Counted from the stretch's first letter, positions 23,668-32,855 are shown. The stretch is DNA of 47,236 nt from CAZTXD01 sp964617995 (GCA_964617995.1 CAZTXD010000009.1:1-47236); one strand, 5' to 3'. Notes: generated by a model not told the origin, from the sequence alone. A program made the numbers and translations.

Positions 23668-26058
23668 ATGCTCACACGTGCCTTACTCCTGACAACCGCC
23701 ATCGCGTGCATGCTCATCGTCGCTCCGGCTGCGCTCGGTGACTCCGGCACCTATGTGGACGACGACCGCAGCCGCTACGAGGGATTCATCGAAACTGCGT
23801 CGGAGGAAGGCATCGTCACCGGATGCAACCCACCGGCCAACGATCGGTTCTGCCCCCATGCCCCCGTCACACGCTCCCAGCTCGCCGTGATGCTCGCCCG
23901 GGGTCTGGGACTCCCTCCGACCGACGACGACTACTTCTCCGACGACGACGGTCATGTCGGCGAGGACGCCATCAACGCCCTGGCGGCGGCCGGAATCACC
24001 AGGGGATGCATGCCCGACCGCTACTGCCCCGACCGTCCCCTCTCCCGGGGCGAAACAGCGGAGTTGATCTCCCGCGCCCTCGGCTGGGACCGGGACGACC
24101 TCGACGACGGACGCTATGTCGACCTGGGACGTTCGGCCTTCGCCGCCTCGATGCTCGGGCTGGCTCGTCGCGGAGGCATGGACCCCTGTGACCCTCCCGA
24201 GGGGCGGCGACTCTGCCCCGAGGGGCTGGTGACCCGCGACGAGGCCGTCTTCGCACTCGTGACTGCCCTCGGGCTGAGTCCCGTCCGGCGACAGGAGCAG
24301 CCGCCGGGACCGAGCGTTGGGTTCATGGACAGATTCGAGAACCTCGACCTATGGGACGGCCGGTCGCCCGGCAGCCGGAACCGGGTGTCGCTCACCGACA
24401 ACGGCTTCCGGGACCAGGGGTTGCGGGTTCGCATCCCCCGCGGTTCCCACTACGGGGCTGACTTCCGGCTGGAGTTGAGCGAGGCAGTGGGAGAGGACCC
24501 CGAAAGGCTCTTCTTCCGCTATTACCTTCGTCTCGACCCGGACTGGGCACCCGAGGCGAGCGGCAAGCTCCCCGGCTTCTCCGGGGTGTACGGATCGAGC
24601 GGGAAGGGCGGGTACCGCTCCAACCCGTCGTCTCCGGGGTGGTCGGCGCGGATGCAGTTCTTCGGCACACGGCCCGATGACCACCGTGCCCGGCTTGGCT
24701 TCTATGTCTATCACCTCGGTCAGGAGCGTCGCTATGGCGACGGAATGATGTGGAACGAAGCCGGCAAGCTGCAACCGGGAGACTGGTATTGCATCGAGGG
24801 CGAGGTCGAGCTGAACGCCCCCGGTATCCCCGATGGCGCCCTGCGGGCATGGGTGGACGGCACGCCTGCCTTCGAGGCCGCCGGCATCGAGTTCCGCCGC
24901 CCGGATGAGCCCGAGATCCGCATCGAGTCCTTCTGGTTCAACGTCTACTACGGCGGCAAACCGGTCGCCAACACCAATCTCGGCTTGACCGTGGACGAGG
25001 TAGCCGTCGACGGGCAACGGATCGGCTGCGCCGCTGGAGGTGGGCTCGGCCGTCGGGCGACCGGGGATCTGACCGGCAACGGCTTCGACGAGCGCCTGTG
25101 GTGGGGAGCATGTCGGGTCGGGTCGTGCTTTCAGCTCCAGCGCACCACGGAGCGGGGACGGACTACCCCTGTGTCGCTGGGTGACGGTGCCTGGTTCAGC
25201 CTCGAGACCCACCGGTACGGCATCCATCTGGCCGACTTCGACGGTGATGGACACGAGGACGTGATCTACCGCGGGCGCTGTGACCAGTCGGTGAGTTGCT
25301 GGCGGGTCCACCGGGGCTCCGGCAGCTCGCTGGGCCCGGGTGAGAACTGGGGCGACCGCGCCCGGCTCGAAGGTAGCCACCTCGTGGTGGGCGACTGGGA
25401 CGGGGACGGACGGGCCGACGTCGCCTACCGCGGACGGTGTGGCAACGATGCCGCCCGCTGCTGGCGGGTGCACCGCAGCACCGGTGACGAGTTCGCCCAT
25501 CCCGAAGGGTGGGGCGAGCCACCGTCGTCCATCACGGGGCCTCCCACCGCCGCCGACATCACCGGCGATGGTCACGACGATATCGTCTATGCCGCTCCGT
25601 GCGACGAGGAGGAGTGCTGGTTCGTCCAGACCTCCGACGGGTCGTCGTTCTCCCCTCCCCAGAACCTCGGTGTGGCCCGGCCGGAGGAGGTCGAGCGCAT
25701 GTGGCTGGCCGACGGAAACAGCGACGGAGGCGCCGATCTCCTCACCGTCCGACCCTCCGCAGAGGATGGCAGCCGCATCGAGATGCGGATCATAGGCGAG
25801 GATGGGCTGGGAGAGCCGCAGTCCCTGCTCCTCACCGCCTCTCCGGTGGAGGATCTGCTGATGCGGAGACGATCCTCCGACGATCTCCTGGAAGCGCTGG
25901 TCCTCACCGCCTGTGACGACGGGCGGGTCTGCACTGAGCGCCTGCTCACCCTCTCGGGCCGCCTGATCCCACCCGAGGACTACGCCCGAATGCTCACCGA
26001 GGAGCTGATCCGGCTGCTGGTAGCCGAGCGTGACCCGCACCGGATAACCATCGAATAG
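23668..26058 (+). CDS. Secreted SLH-like / PL14-like lyase / FG-GAP repeat protein
   Basis: The ATG at 23668 gives a 796-residue exported protein with signal peptide MLTRALLLTTAIACMLIVAP...ALG. Three SLH-like repeats of the cysteine type follow (about 27-200), containing GCNPPANDRFC, GCMPDRYC and CDPPEGRRLC. They are thought to fix proteins to the cell envelope. Residues about 215-455 resemble polysaccharide lyase family 14: FFRYYLRLDPDW, GKLPGFSGVYG, GDWYCIEGEVELNAPG, GALRAWVDG and a final FWFNVYYGG. At least three FG-GAP-like repeats follow (LADFDGDGHEDVIYRG, VGDWDGDGRADVAYRG, AADITGDGHDDIVYA), calcium-binding propeller blades. It may cut uronate polysaccharides at the surface, but the catalytic residues were not verified. 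An upstream in-frame start would overlap the structured leader. Confidence 0.8.
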   Translation: MLTRALLLTTAIACMLIVAPAALGDSGTYVDDDRSRYEGFIETASEEGIVTGCNPPANDRFCPHAPVTRSQLAVMLARGLGLPPTDDDYFSDDDGHVGEDAINALAAAGITRGCMPDRYCPDRPLSRGETAELISRALGWDRDDLDDGRYVDLGRSAFAASMLGLARRGGMDPCDPPEGRRLCPEGLVTRDEAVFALVTALGLSPVRRQEQPPGPSVGFMDRFENLDLWDGRSPGSRNRVSLTDNGFRDQGLRVRIPRGSHYGADFRLELSEAVGEDPERLFFRYYLRLDPDWAPEASGKLPGFSGVYGSSGKGGYRSNPSSPGWSARMQFFGTRPDDHRARLGFYVYHLGQERRYGDGMMWNEAGKLQPGDWYCIEGEVELNAPGIPDGALRAWVDGTPAFEAAGIEFRRPDEPEIRIESFWFNVYYGGKPVANTNLGLTVDEVAVDGQRIGCAAGGGLGRRATGDLTGNGFDERLWWGACRVGSCFQLQRTTERGRTTPVSLGDGAWFSLETHRYGIHLADFDGDGHEDVIYRGRCDQSVSCWRVHRGSGSSLGPGENWGDRARLEGSHLVVGDWDGDGRADVAYRGRCGNDAARCWRVHRSTGDEFAHPEGWGEPPSSITGPPTAADITGDGHDDIVYAAPCDEEECWFVQTSDGSSFSPPQNLGVARPEEVERMWLADGNSDGGADLLTVRPSAEDGSRIEMRIIGEDGLGEPQSLLLTASPVEDLLMRRRSSDDLLEALVLTACDDGRVCTERLLTLSGRLIPPEDYARMLTEELIRLLVAERDPHRITIE

Positions 26059-26068
26059 CACCGGTCGG

Positions 26069-27085
26069 TCATACGTGTGGTGCGACCTCCTCGGCCAGTC
26101 GGTGCATCAGCTCGAGCTGACGACCGTGTTCGAGGGTTGCGAACCAGCTACGAGCCACGAACTCCACATCGCATCCCGCGTCTTCCCGGAGTTGGAGGAG
26201 CCGGGCGACGATCTCATCGGAGGTTCCCAGCATCGTCGACCTGGCCATCACAGCGGCACGCTCGTCTTCGGCGAAGACGGGCGCCTCCGGTGGCGGCCCG
26301 GCCCGACGCGCCGAGGCCTGCATGTCCCGGTACTTCCACATCATGTGCCACATGTGGTCCCGGTACTCGGTCCAGGCGTCCTCCTCCGATTCGGCCGGCA
26401 GCATCACCGAGTAGTGCACGATTCGCAGCTCGGCCGGGTCGCGGCCGATCCGGTCGCATTCGTCGCGGATCCAATCGAGCTGCTCAAGAAAGCCCCCGGC
26501 GGGGGCATTGGAGAAGATGCCGTCGGCCAGACGCGCCGCCCGGCGTATGGCCGGCTCGGCTCCGCCACCGACGAGAACGGGCGGGGGCGAGGTGGGAACC
26601 GGCCGCACCGCCACCTCCGGCAGGTCGTAGACGGATCCCTCATGACGGAACGGCCGCCCCGACCACGCCTCGTCGAGGATGGCCAGTGTCTCTTCCATTG
26701 CCTTTCCCCTCCGGCGCATGTCGGCGCCCAGGGCCTCGTACTCGACGTTGCTCCACCCCAACCCGAGACCCAGGACGAGACGTCCTCCGCTCAGGATGCT
26801 GACGGTGGCGGCGTCTTCGGCCAGGCGCAGGGGATGGTGGAGTGGAGCGAGAACCACTCCCGTCCCGATCTCGATGGATGACGTCGCAGCCGCCAGCGCA
26901 GCGCACGTGACCAACAGGGACGGCATGTATCCGTCGTCGACGAAGTGGTGCTCCGTGGTCCACACCGACGACAGACCCGCCCGCTCGGCCTCCACGGCCA
27001 CCGACATCGTGTCCCGGTAGGTTCGGTCCCATTCCTTCTCGCCGGGACGGAGCTGGGCACTGAGCAATCCGAATCCAAGAGCCAT
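26069..27085 (-). CDS. LLM-class (luciferase-like) flavin- or F420-dependent oxidoreductase
   Basis: The 338-residue TIM-barrel protein has the family landmarks GLSSVWTTEHHFVDDGYMPS, IEIGTGVVLAPLHHPLRLAED, LSGGRLVLGLGLGWSNVEYEALG and PPVLVGGGAEPAIRRAARLADG. It would oxidise or reduce an unknown substrate with FMNH2 or coenzyme F420; F420 use is common in this lineage. The ATG at 27085 has GGAGGAGG about 9 bases upstream. It converges with the lyase-like gene, and a weak GCACC/GGTGC pair lies between the stops. Confidence 0.9.
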   Translation of the reverse strand: MALGFGLLSAQLRPGEKEWDRTYRDTMSVAVEAERAGLSSVWTTEHHFVDDGYMPSLLVTCAALAAATSSIEIGTGVVLAPLHHPLRLAEDAATVSILSGGRLVLGLGLGWSNVEYEALGADMRRRGKAMEETLAILDEAWSGRPFRHEGSVYDLPEVAVRPVPTSPPPVLVGGGAEPAIRRAARLADGIFSNAPAGGFLEQLDWIRDECDRIGRDPAELRIVHYSVMLPAESEEDAWTEYRDHMWHMMWKYRDMQASARRAGPPPEAPVFAEDERAAVMARSTMLGTSDEIVARLLQLREDAGCDVEFVARSWFATLEHGRQLELMHRLAEEVAPHV

Positions 27086-27225
27086 GTACGAACCTCCTCC
27101 CGCACACCATAAGCCGCGCTGGCTCCATGGCGTGGTCCCGGCCGTACGAATACCGACTACTTCCGACTTCCGACTTCCGACTCCTTTATCATCGCCCCGT
27201 CGTCTCGCGACCGGGAGTAAGACCT

Positions 27226-27660
27226 GTGGTAACCAAGAAAGATGGGATCGCCAGCCTCAAGACGGTCCCGATGTTCCAGCGCCTCAGCGAGGACGAGCTG
27301 GAGAAGGTATTCGACCTCGCTCGCGTCGTCCACTACGACCCGGGCACCGGGGTGGTCACCCAGGGAGAGATCGGTTTCGGCTTCCATTTCATCCTCTCGG
27401 GCTCCGCGGAGGTGATCCGCAACGGGCGACCGGTGGCCACACTCGGCCCGGGCCAGTTCTTCGGTGAGATGTCCTTCATCGACGACGAGCCCCGTTCGGC
27501 GTCGGTCGTTGCCGCGACCGACCTGGAATCGCTGGTGCTGGGTGGCTGGGAGTTCAAGCCTCTCGTCAAGATGCACCCCGACCTTGCCTGGAAGCTGCTC
27601 GTCCATCTGACCGGCAGGCTCCGCCAGGAACAGTCGGCGGTCGACGCCGCCGCCTGCTGA
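27226..27660 (+). CDS. Cyclic nucleotide-binding domain protein (Crp-like sensor without HTH)
   Basis: A single cNMP-binding domain of 144 residues: MFQRLSEDELEKVFDLARVVHYDPGTGVVTQGEIGFGFHFILSGSAEV, then the phosphate-binding cassette GQFFGEMSFIDDEPRSASVVA, which keeps the glutamate and arginine needed for cyclic nucleotide contact. A final helix follows and no DNA-binding domain. It may act on a partner protein. The GTG at 27226 has GGGAG 8 bases before it. Three tandem TTCCGAC units (27161-27181) lie upstream. Confidence 0.85.
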   Translation: MVTKKDGIASLKTVPMFQRLSEDELEKVFDLARVVHYDPGTGVVTQGEIGFGFHFILSGSAEVIRNGRPVATLGPGQFFGEMSFIDDEPRSASVVAATDLESLVLGGWEFKPLVKMHPDLAWKLLVHLTGRLRQEQSAVDAAAC

Positions 27661-27666
27661 GGGGTG

Positions 27667-28917
27667 TCAGCCGACCCTGATCGGGTCGGACCGAGCAGAT
27701 CGCCGGTCGTGCAACGCCACTTGCCTCTGGGCCCACACCGCCACCAGGAGAGCTGCCAGCGCGCCCACACCCAAGCCCCACCGGGGGCCGAGATGCTCGC
27801 CGATCCATCCGATCATGGGAGCGCCGAGCGGACGTGCTCCCAACACGGCCACGGCGCGTAGCGCCACCACCCTCCCCCTCATCTCGGGGATGGAATGGAG
27901 TTGCAGCACCGAGTTCCCCAGAGTGAGGAACGCGGTCGAGCTGGCTCCCACCGCCACCAGGGTGACGTACTCCATCCACAGCGCCGGCGCCAGGGCGGCG
28001 AGCGTGAGGGCAAGGCCCATCACGTAGGTGATGCGGATGAGGGCTCGGGCGGGCCGTTCGCCCCGGGTTGCCGTGTAGAGGCCGCCGGCCACGGCTCCCA
28101 GCCCCATGAAGGCGAACATCGTCCCGAAGGTGTCGGCGTCGCCCCCGAAGGTGAAGCGGGCCACCAGCGGCAGGATCACCTCGAACTCGTATGCGAGCAG
28201 CCCGATCACCGCCATCATCACCAGCGGGACGCGCAGGGCAGGCTCGCCGCGGACGTACCTCCAGGCGTCCCGGAGCTGGCCCCGGCGACGGCTTTCCGGA
28301 GAGGAGCGGTCGATGTCGTGTTCCCGCATCAAGGCCAGGGCGGCGATGAAGGCGATGTAGGAAGCCGCGTTGATGAGAAAGCAAGCTCCGATCCCGACGG
28401 TGACGATCAAGGCTCCACCGATGGCAGGGCCGATGATCCGGGCCGTGTTGACCAGCACCGAGTTGAGACCGACCGCGTTCGTCAGGCGGGAGCGCCCCAC
28501 CATCTCCATGACGAAGGCATTGCGGGAGGGATTGTCAAAGCTCCCGACCAGTCCGAGGGCCAGCGCCAGGCAGAAGACCATCCACAGCTCGACCCTTTCC
28601 GTCAGGACCAGGACACCGAGAGTGGCAGCAATCAGCCCGGCGAGGCTCTGGGTGAGGTAGAGGACCTTGCGCTTGTCAATCCGGTCGGCCACCAGGCCGC
28701 CCATGGGGGCGACGAGGAGGATCGGCAGGAACTGGAAGGCGGTCACCGCCCCCACCGCCGCTCCGCTCCCCGTCAGCTCCAGCACCAACCACGACTGGGC
28801 CACCCGCTGCATCCAGGTCCCCGACACCGACACCACCTGCCCGGCGAAGTAGAGACGGAAGTTGCGTATGGCCAGAGCCGAGAAGGTCCGGCGCAGCATC
28901 ACGAGCGGGGACGTCAC
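27667..28917 (-). CDS. MFS exporter, DHA3-like
   Basis: The 416-residue protein has about 12 hydrophobic segments, an opening RNFRLYFAGQVVSVSGTWMQRVAQSWLVLELTGS typical of DHA3 exporters, and motif A GGLVADRIDKRKVLYLTQ. SFDNPSRNAFVMEMVGRSRLTNAVGLNSVLVNTARIIGPAIGG matches the TM4-TM5 region of this group (EntS/macrolide-exporter-like). Its GTG at 28917 overlaps the stop of the MarR gene by 4 bases, so the two are coupled and the regulator probably controls export. An ATG at 28899 is an alternative start. Confidence 0.9.
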   Translation of the reverse strand: MTSPLVMLRRTFSALAIRNFRLYFAGQVVSVSGTWMQRVAQSWLVLELTGSGAAVGAVTAFQFLPILLVAPMGGLVADRIDKRKVLYLTQSLAGLIAATLGVLVLTERVELWMVFCLALALGLVGSFDNPSRNAFVMEMVGRSRLTNAVGLNSVLVNTARIIGPAIGGALIVTVGIGACFLINAASYIAFIAALALMREHDIDRSSPESRRRGQLRDAWRYVRGEPALRVPLVMMAVIGLLAYEFEVILPLVARFTFGGDADTFGTMFAFMGLGAVAGGLYTATRGERPARALIRITYVMGLALTLAALAPALWMEYVTLVAVGASSTAFLTLGNSVLQLHSIPEMRGRVVALRAVAVLGARPLGAPMIGWIGEHLGPRWGLGVGALAALLVAVWAQRQVALHDRRSARSDPIRVG

Positions 28918-29345
28918 TCGCGATCGACCACCCGATCGAGAATCTCCACGGCCTCTGCGAGAACCCGCCGCTCGTCGTTTGTCAGACCAGCCAGGCGCTG
29001 CGCCAGGAAGGCGGTCCGCTCACGCCGCCCACTCTCGAGCAGGGCCTTCCCCTCCGGGGTCAGCTCGACGAGGGCGCAGCGGCCGTCATCGGGATGCGGC
29101 CGCCTCTCCACCAGGCGTCGCTCCGTCAGGCGGCCGACGATTCCGGTCACAGATGGCGGCGAGATGCTCTCGCTGTCGGCCAGGTTCCCGAGGGTGGTGG
29201 AGCCCAGTCGGTCGAGTGTGGCCAGGATCGAACGCTGGGATGGGGTCAGGCCGCCCCGTGACTGCTGGCGCAGCCGGCGCGCCAGCCGGCCGACTACCAG
29301 ACGCAGGTGGTCGGCCAGGATCCCCGTCGAAGAATTCGTTAGCAT
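28914..29345 (-). CDS. MarR-family transcriptional regulator
   Basis: The 143-residue protein has a winged helix-turn-helix (about 45-110): LTPSQRSILATLDRLGSTTLGNLADSESISPPSVTGIVGRLTERRLVERRPHPDDGRCALVELTPEG, with the DDGR wing tip. Helices at both ends dimerise. It is the first gene of a two-gene operon with an exporter, the standard arrangement of a ligand-released repressor. TATGAT lies 8 bases before the ATG, giving a leaderless message, and a palindrome spans the start codon. Confidence 0.92.
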   Translation of the reverse strand: MLTNSSTGILADHLRLVVGRLARRLRQQSRGGLTPSQRSILATLDRLGSTTLGNLADSESISPPSVTGIVGRLTERRLVERRPHPDDGRCALVELTPEGKALLESGRRERTAFLAQRLAGLTNDERRVLAEAVEILDRVVDRE

Positions 29346-29354
29346 GGCTAACGA
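29336..29354. promoter_or_regulatory. MarR operator palindrome over the start codon
   Basis: TCGTTAGC-ATG-GCTAACGA is a perfect 8-bp inverted repeat with a 3-base centre. It covers the marR-type ATG and abuts the TATGAT -10 (29359-29354, minus), so bound regulator would block its own transcription start. Confidence 0.65.
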
Positions 29355-29533
29355 TCATAGCGCAGCCCGAACGACTCGTCGATGAAACAGTTCACCCAAC
29401 CTTCCCCCCAAATACCCGCCGGCTTCAGGGAGACCATCCAGAGAGCAGAAGCCAAACCGTTCATTCCCCCCGTCGTAACGAGCACCTTGCCCAGCGACCC
29501 AGCCCGAGCTGTCCATTCTTCGAGGTCGGGTGC

Positions 29534-30316
29534 TCACTTCAAGTCCCTTCCGGTCTTGATCAGTACCGCACCCAGTGATATCCCGACAGCGGAGGCCAGG
29601 ATCACCAGGACCCGTAACCACGCCGTTCGCCTCTGCAGGGATCCCCTGGCCTGTTCGACGGCTGCTTCGGCTTCTCCCAGGGAAAGCCGATAGGAATCGG
29701 AAACGGCCTCGAAACGGGTCAAATCCTCCCGCAGTTGCTCCAGTGAAAGCGCCAACTGATCCGTGCTCTGAGCCAGAGTGTGTGCAGGCGATATGAGCGA
29801 GCGCACACGGCCACCCTGGACCCGCAGATCGGACGGCAGCTCCCCCAGAACCTGCTCTAGCCGCATGAACGAGTCCTCTAGCCCGCCCGAGGTCGTGTTG
29901 CCGCTTCCGAACAGAGACACAGCCTCAACCGCAGCATCGACAGCAGAGGCTGCACGAATGGTGGCAGGCATCGCTTCATGCAGTGACTCCAGATCTTCGG
30001 GCAAGTCAGAGCCGAGTAGGTCGGCCATGCCCTCCAAGGCGACCAGGGAAGCCTCGACGGTGCTCGATGCTCCGGACACGCTGTCGGTGGCGGCCGTCAG
30101 GCTGGAGGCGGCCTCACCGGAAATCTCCTCGACGATGCCAACGGTCTCATCGATGGCCGCCACAGCAGACTCCGAGACGCGCAGATACAACGTCAATTCC
30201 TGGTGAAACGCAGAGATCATCCACAGCCCGACTGCCAGCCCCATGAGACTGGCCAGCAACGTCGTGGTCCCGGCGACTGATACGAGGCTTGACAGACTGA
30301 GTGATGGGCGAGACAC
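29534..30316 (-). CDS. Membrane protein with large extracytoplasmic coiled coil
   Basis: I do not recognise the family. The GTG at 30316 gives 260 residues: a transmembrane helix at about 10-35 (SVAGTTTLLASLMGLAVGLWM), about 185 residues rich in Ala, Ser, Glu and Leu in heptad-like order (ETVGIVEEISGEAASSLTAATDSV and onward), a second helix near 232-252 (WLRVLVILASAVGISLGAVL) and the tail KTGRDLK. The layout resembles the sensory part of chemoreceptors, but no signalling domain follows. This start was chosen because a GTTT-N16-GGGTAC promoter ends 9 bases before it; starts at 30325 or 30373 would overlap the promoter. It diverges from the ABC exporter operon and may be a partner of it. Confidence 0.65.
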   Translation of the reverse strand: MSRPSLSLSSLVSVAGTTTLLASLMGLAVGLWMISAFHQELTLYLRVSESAVAAIDETVGIVEEISGEAASSLTAATDSVSGASSTVEASLVALEGMADLLGSDLPEDLESLHEAMPATIRAASAVDAAVEAVSLFGSGNTTSGGLEDSFMRLEQVLGELPSDLRVQGGRVRSLISPAHTLAQSTDQLALSLEQLREDLTRFEAVSDSYRLSLGEAEAAVEQARGSLQRRTAWLRVLVILASAVGISLGAVLIKTGRDLK

Positions 30317-30325
30317 ATCACCCAT

Positions 30326-30351
30326 GTACCCGGAGCCACAGGGGCGAAAAC
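30326..30351 (-). promoter_or_regulatory. SigF/SigB-type promoter of the coiled-coil membrane protein gene
   Basis: GTTT (30351-30348), 16-base spacer, GGGTAC (30331-30326). It fits the alternative sigma factor pattern and is back-to-back with the promoter of the ABC operon. Confidence 0.6.
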
Positions 30352-30353
30352 GG

Positions 30354-30379
30354 GTTTCCAGCCGATCTCGCACGGGTAG
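30354..30379 (+). promoter_or_regulatory. SigF/SigB-type promoter of the ABC exporter operon
   Basis: GTTT (30354-30357), 16-base spacer, GGGTAG (30374-30379), then 6 bases to the GTG at 30386, implying a leaderless message. Confidence 0.6.
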
Positions 30380-30385
30380 CCAAGC

Positions 30386-31360
30386 GTGATGAGCAAAGAC
30401 GCGGTCGTTATTGCGTCAGGTCTGACCAAGAAATACGGACCCCAATCGGGTGTCTTCGATGTGGGGCTAGAGATACCACCAGGTCGAATCATCGGCCTGA
30501 TCGGGCCGAGTGGCTCGGGCAAGACAGTCACCGTCCGCCTGATGACGGGCGTGCTTCGTCCCGACCGCGGGTGGATCGAGGTTCTGGGAACGGACCCGAG
30601 GCACTTCGATGCAAAGACTCGAGCTCGCATCGGTTACATGCCTCAGCACTCGATTCTCATGCCCGATCTCACTCTCCGTCAGAACCTCGGATTCGCTGCG
30701 TCGTTGTACGGGATGCCCTACGGACGTCGAAGACAGATCGATGAGCTCACGGCCTTCCTGGAGCTGACCGACGTCCTGGACCGTCGACCGGCTCAGGCGT
30801 CAGGTGGGGAGAAACGACGGCTCATGCTGGCCTCGGCCATGATCCACGAACCGGAGCTGATCTTCCTCGATGAGCCAACCGCGGGGATCGATCCGGTGCT
30901 CCGTCGCAAGTTCTGGGATCGTTTCCAAGAGATCCGCTTGACCGGTCTGAGTCTCGTTGTAACCACTCAATATGTCGGTGAGGCCATGTACTGCGACTTG
31001 GTAGGTGTGCTCTCGGCGGGCCGGGTACTCGTGTTCGATACACCTCGCGGACTCCGACGGCGCGCCTACGGAGGCGACCTCGTGGAAGTCCAGTTCGTCG
31101 CCCGACCCACGCCGGCGGACATAGCCTCCTTAGAGGCTCTCACCAACGGATCATCGCCGACATGGGTGAGTGCGGGCCGCCTCCGGATGGTCGTCGACGA
31201 TGCTGCAACCGCAACGGGGGATATCACGAGTTGGGCCGTCGGGCGCGACCTCGAACTAAAGAAGACGGAGCCCTACATCCCTTCATTCGACGACGTCTTC
31301 ATCGAGCTGGTAACACGCCTGGAGGCCTCACCCGAGAATGGCGTCGGCGATGTCCCCTGA
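30386..31360 (+). CDS. ABC transporter ATP-binding protein (ABC-2 exporter type)
   Basis: The 324-residue ATPase has Walker A GPSGSGKTVTV at about 39-49, Q-loop in GYMPQHS, the signature ASGGEKRRLMLASAM in place of LSGGQ, Walker B LIFLDEPTAGIDP and H-loop replaced by VVTTQYVGEAM, where the usual histidine is a glutamine. The C-terminal 90 residues form an extra domain seen in drug or polysaccharide exporters. The first codons are GTG ATG; the GTG is placed ideally for a leaderless message behind the SigF-type promoter. The stop lies inside the permease gene (23-base overlap), so the two are coupled. Confidence 0.92.
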   Translation: MMSKDAVVIASGLTKKYGPQSGVFDVGLEIPPGRIIGLIGPSGSGKTVTVRLMTGVLRPDRGWIEVLGTDPRHFDAKTRARIGYMPQHSILMPDLTLRQNLGFAASLYGMPYGRRRQIDELTAFLELTDVLDRRPAQASGGEKRRLMLASAMIHEPELIFLDEPTAGIDPVLRRKFWDRFQEIRLTGLSLVVTTQYVGEAMYCDLVGVLSAGRVLVFDTPRGLRRRAYGGDLVEVQFVARPTPADIASLEALTNGSSPTWVSAGRLRMVVDDAATATGDITSWAVGRDLELKKTEPYIPSFDDVFIELVTRLEASPENGVGDVP

Positions 31361-32855
31361 GCAGGGCGTCTCGGCCCGACTCATTCGCATCAACGGGTTC
31401 ATTCACAAGGAGTTGCTGGGTGTCTTCCAGCAACCTCGACTGGTAGTCACACTCGTCATCGCTCCGTTTTTGATCCTGCTCGTCTTCGGGTTGGGATACC
31501 GCGAGACGCTCCCTCCCTTCCGAACGCTGCTGGTGCTCGACAGCGACCAGGGCGGCTTGTCTGCAGACCGAGAGGAACTGAAGGAGGCGTTCGTAGACAG
31601 CATCGACCTGGAGGGCGTCACCACCGATCTGGCCGAGGCCCATCGGCGGCTACGCCGTGACGAGGTAGAGCTCCTGATCATCGCCCCGAAGGAGCCGCTG
31701 GCCGCCCTCGACCGCAACGAGAAGGCCGAGTTCAGAATGGTGCACACAGAGGTGGATCCTGTCGTTCGAGCCAGCATCGCGCTCGTTGCCCGACTCTCGG
31801 TGGAGGAATTCAACCGGAGGGTCGTGGTAGAGATGATGGGAGCGGCCCAAGCCGAATCAGACGAAGCGGAAGCGCCTCTCTCACATATGCGAGCCGAGGC
31901 AATCGCGTTGGTGTCCGCCCTGGAGAGAGGTGATCGCGCCGAAGCCCGAGACCACATCCAGCGGATACGTCAGGAACTCGTCGGAAACACAGGTGACTAC
32001 GGAACTGGTACCGGGCTGTACTCGAGTGTGGCGGCTGCCCTGGGAGCAGGCGGGATAGAAGCGCTTTCGTCGCTCGCCGACAGCATCGATGAGGCAGAGG
32101 ATGCGAACGATGCCGCGGCCCTCGAGAGCGCTCGGGAACTGGAGGCCGCGCTCACTGAGATGGAGTCAACTCTGGGCAACGCAGAGGATCTCGATCCCGC
32201 CCTGCTCGTGAGTCCTTTCAGTGCTGAGGTGACACAGCTCGCCGACCTGCCGTCGACCCCGGCGGTGTTCTACGCTCCCGGCACAGCGGTCCTCTTGATC
32301 CAGCACTTGGCCGTGACGTTGGCGGCTATGTCCCTGGTCCGGGAGCGGCAACTGGGCCTTACCGAGTTGTTCCAGGTGTCACCCCTTTCTCCAGGGGAGC
32401 TCATCGCCGGTAAGTACATCGCCTTCCTCATGATATGCGCCGCGGTCGCTGCATCTCTCACGGGGACGATGACGATCCTCGGCGTCCCCCTGGGATGGGA
32501 CGTATGGCAGTACGTCGTAACGCTCTCTTTGGTGATTCTTGCGTCTATTGGGCTCGGGTTCCTGATAGCCGGCTTTGCCACCACCGACAGCCAGGCCGTG
32601 CAGTACACGATGATGGCGCTGCTCGTGTCCATCTTCTTCACTGGATTCGTCCTGCCCATCGATCGTCTTGCCGGGCCCGTGCAAGCGGCGTCATTCTTGA
32701 TTCCCGCTCGATACGGAATCGTGGGGCTCCAAGACATGATGCTGCGTGGAGTCGATGTGGATGTCACTCTTCTCGCCGGCCTCGCCGTCTATGCGGCCGC
32801 GCTCGGGACAACAGCTTGGGGCACGATCCGTCGGAGTGCCGGTTCAGGACTGTGA
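31338..32855 (+). CDS. ABC-2 type permease with coiled-coil extracytoplasmic domain
   Basis: The 505-residue permease has one N-terminal transmembrane helix (about 32-52, PRLVVTLVIAPFLILLVFGLGY). An outside domain of about 260 residues follows, rich in Glu, Ala and Leu with long helices, and then five helices from about 310 on. The region LSPGELIAGKYIAFLMICAAVAASLTG is typical of ABC2 membrane proteins. The large loop resembles that of YhgE/Pip-like or ABC2_membrane_3 proteins. The cargo is unknown. With the coiled-coil membrane protein on one side and a helical lipoprotein on the other, all with SigF-type promoters or operon position, it may form a stress-induced envelope complex. Confidence 0.88.
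   Translation: MASAMSPEQGVSARLIRINGFIHKELLGVFQQPRLVVTLVIAPFLILLVFGLGYRETLPPFRTLLVLDSDQGGLSADREELKEAFVDSIDLEGVTTDLAEAHRRLRRDEVELLIIAPKEPLAALDRNEKAEFRMVHTEVDPVVRASIALVARLSVEEFNRRVVVEMMGAAQAESDEAEAPLSHMRAEAIALVSALERGDRAEARDHIQRIRQELVGNTGDYGTGTGLYSSVAAALGAGGIEALSSLADSIDEAEDANDAAALESARELEAALTEMESTLGNAEDLDPALLVSPFSAEVTQLADLPSTPAVFYAPGTAVLLIQHLAVTLAAMSLVRERQLGLTELFQVSPLSPGELIAGKYIAFLMICAAVAASLTGTMTILGVPLGWDVWQYVVTLSLVILASIGLGFLIAGFATTDSQAVQYTMMALLVSIFFTGFVLPIDRLAGPVQAASFLIPARYGIVGLQDMMLRGVDVDVTLLAGLAVYAAALGTTAWGTIRRSAGSGL

Noticed and set aside
24349..26061. 570-codon minus-strand frame opposite the lyase/FG-GAP gene
   Set aside because: Shadow frame; the plus strand shows signal peptide and repeated domains.
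27161..27181. Tandem TTCCGAC repeat
   Set aside because: Only three short units; too little to suggest a function.
27895..29385. 496-codon plus-strand frame opposite the MFS/MarR operon
   Set aside because: His/Gln/Gly/Arg-rich shadow of two clear genes.
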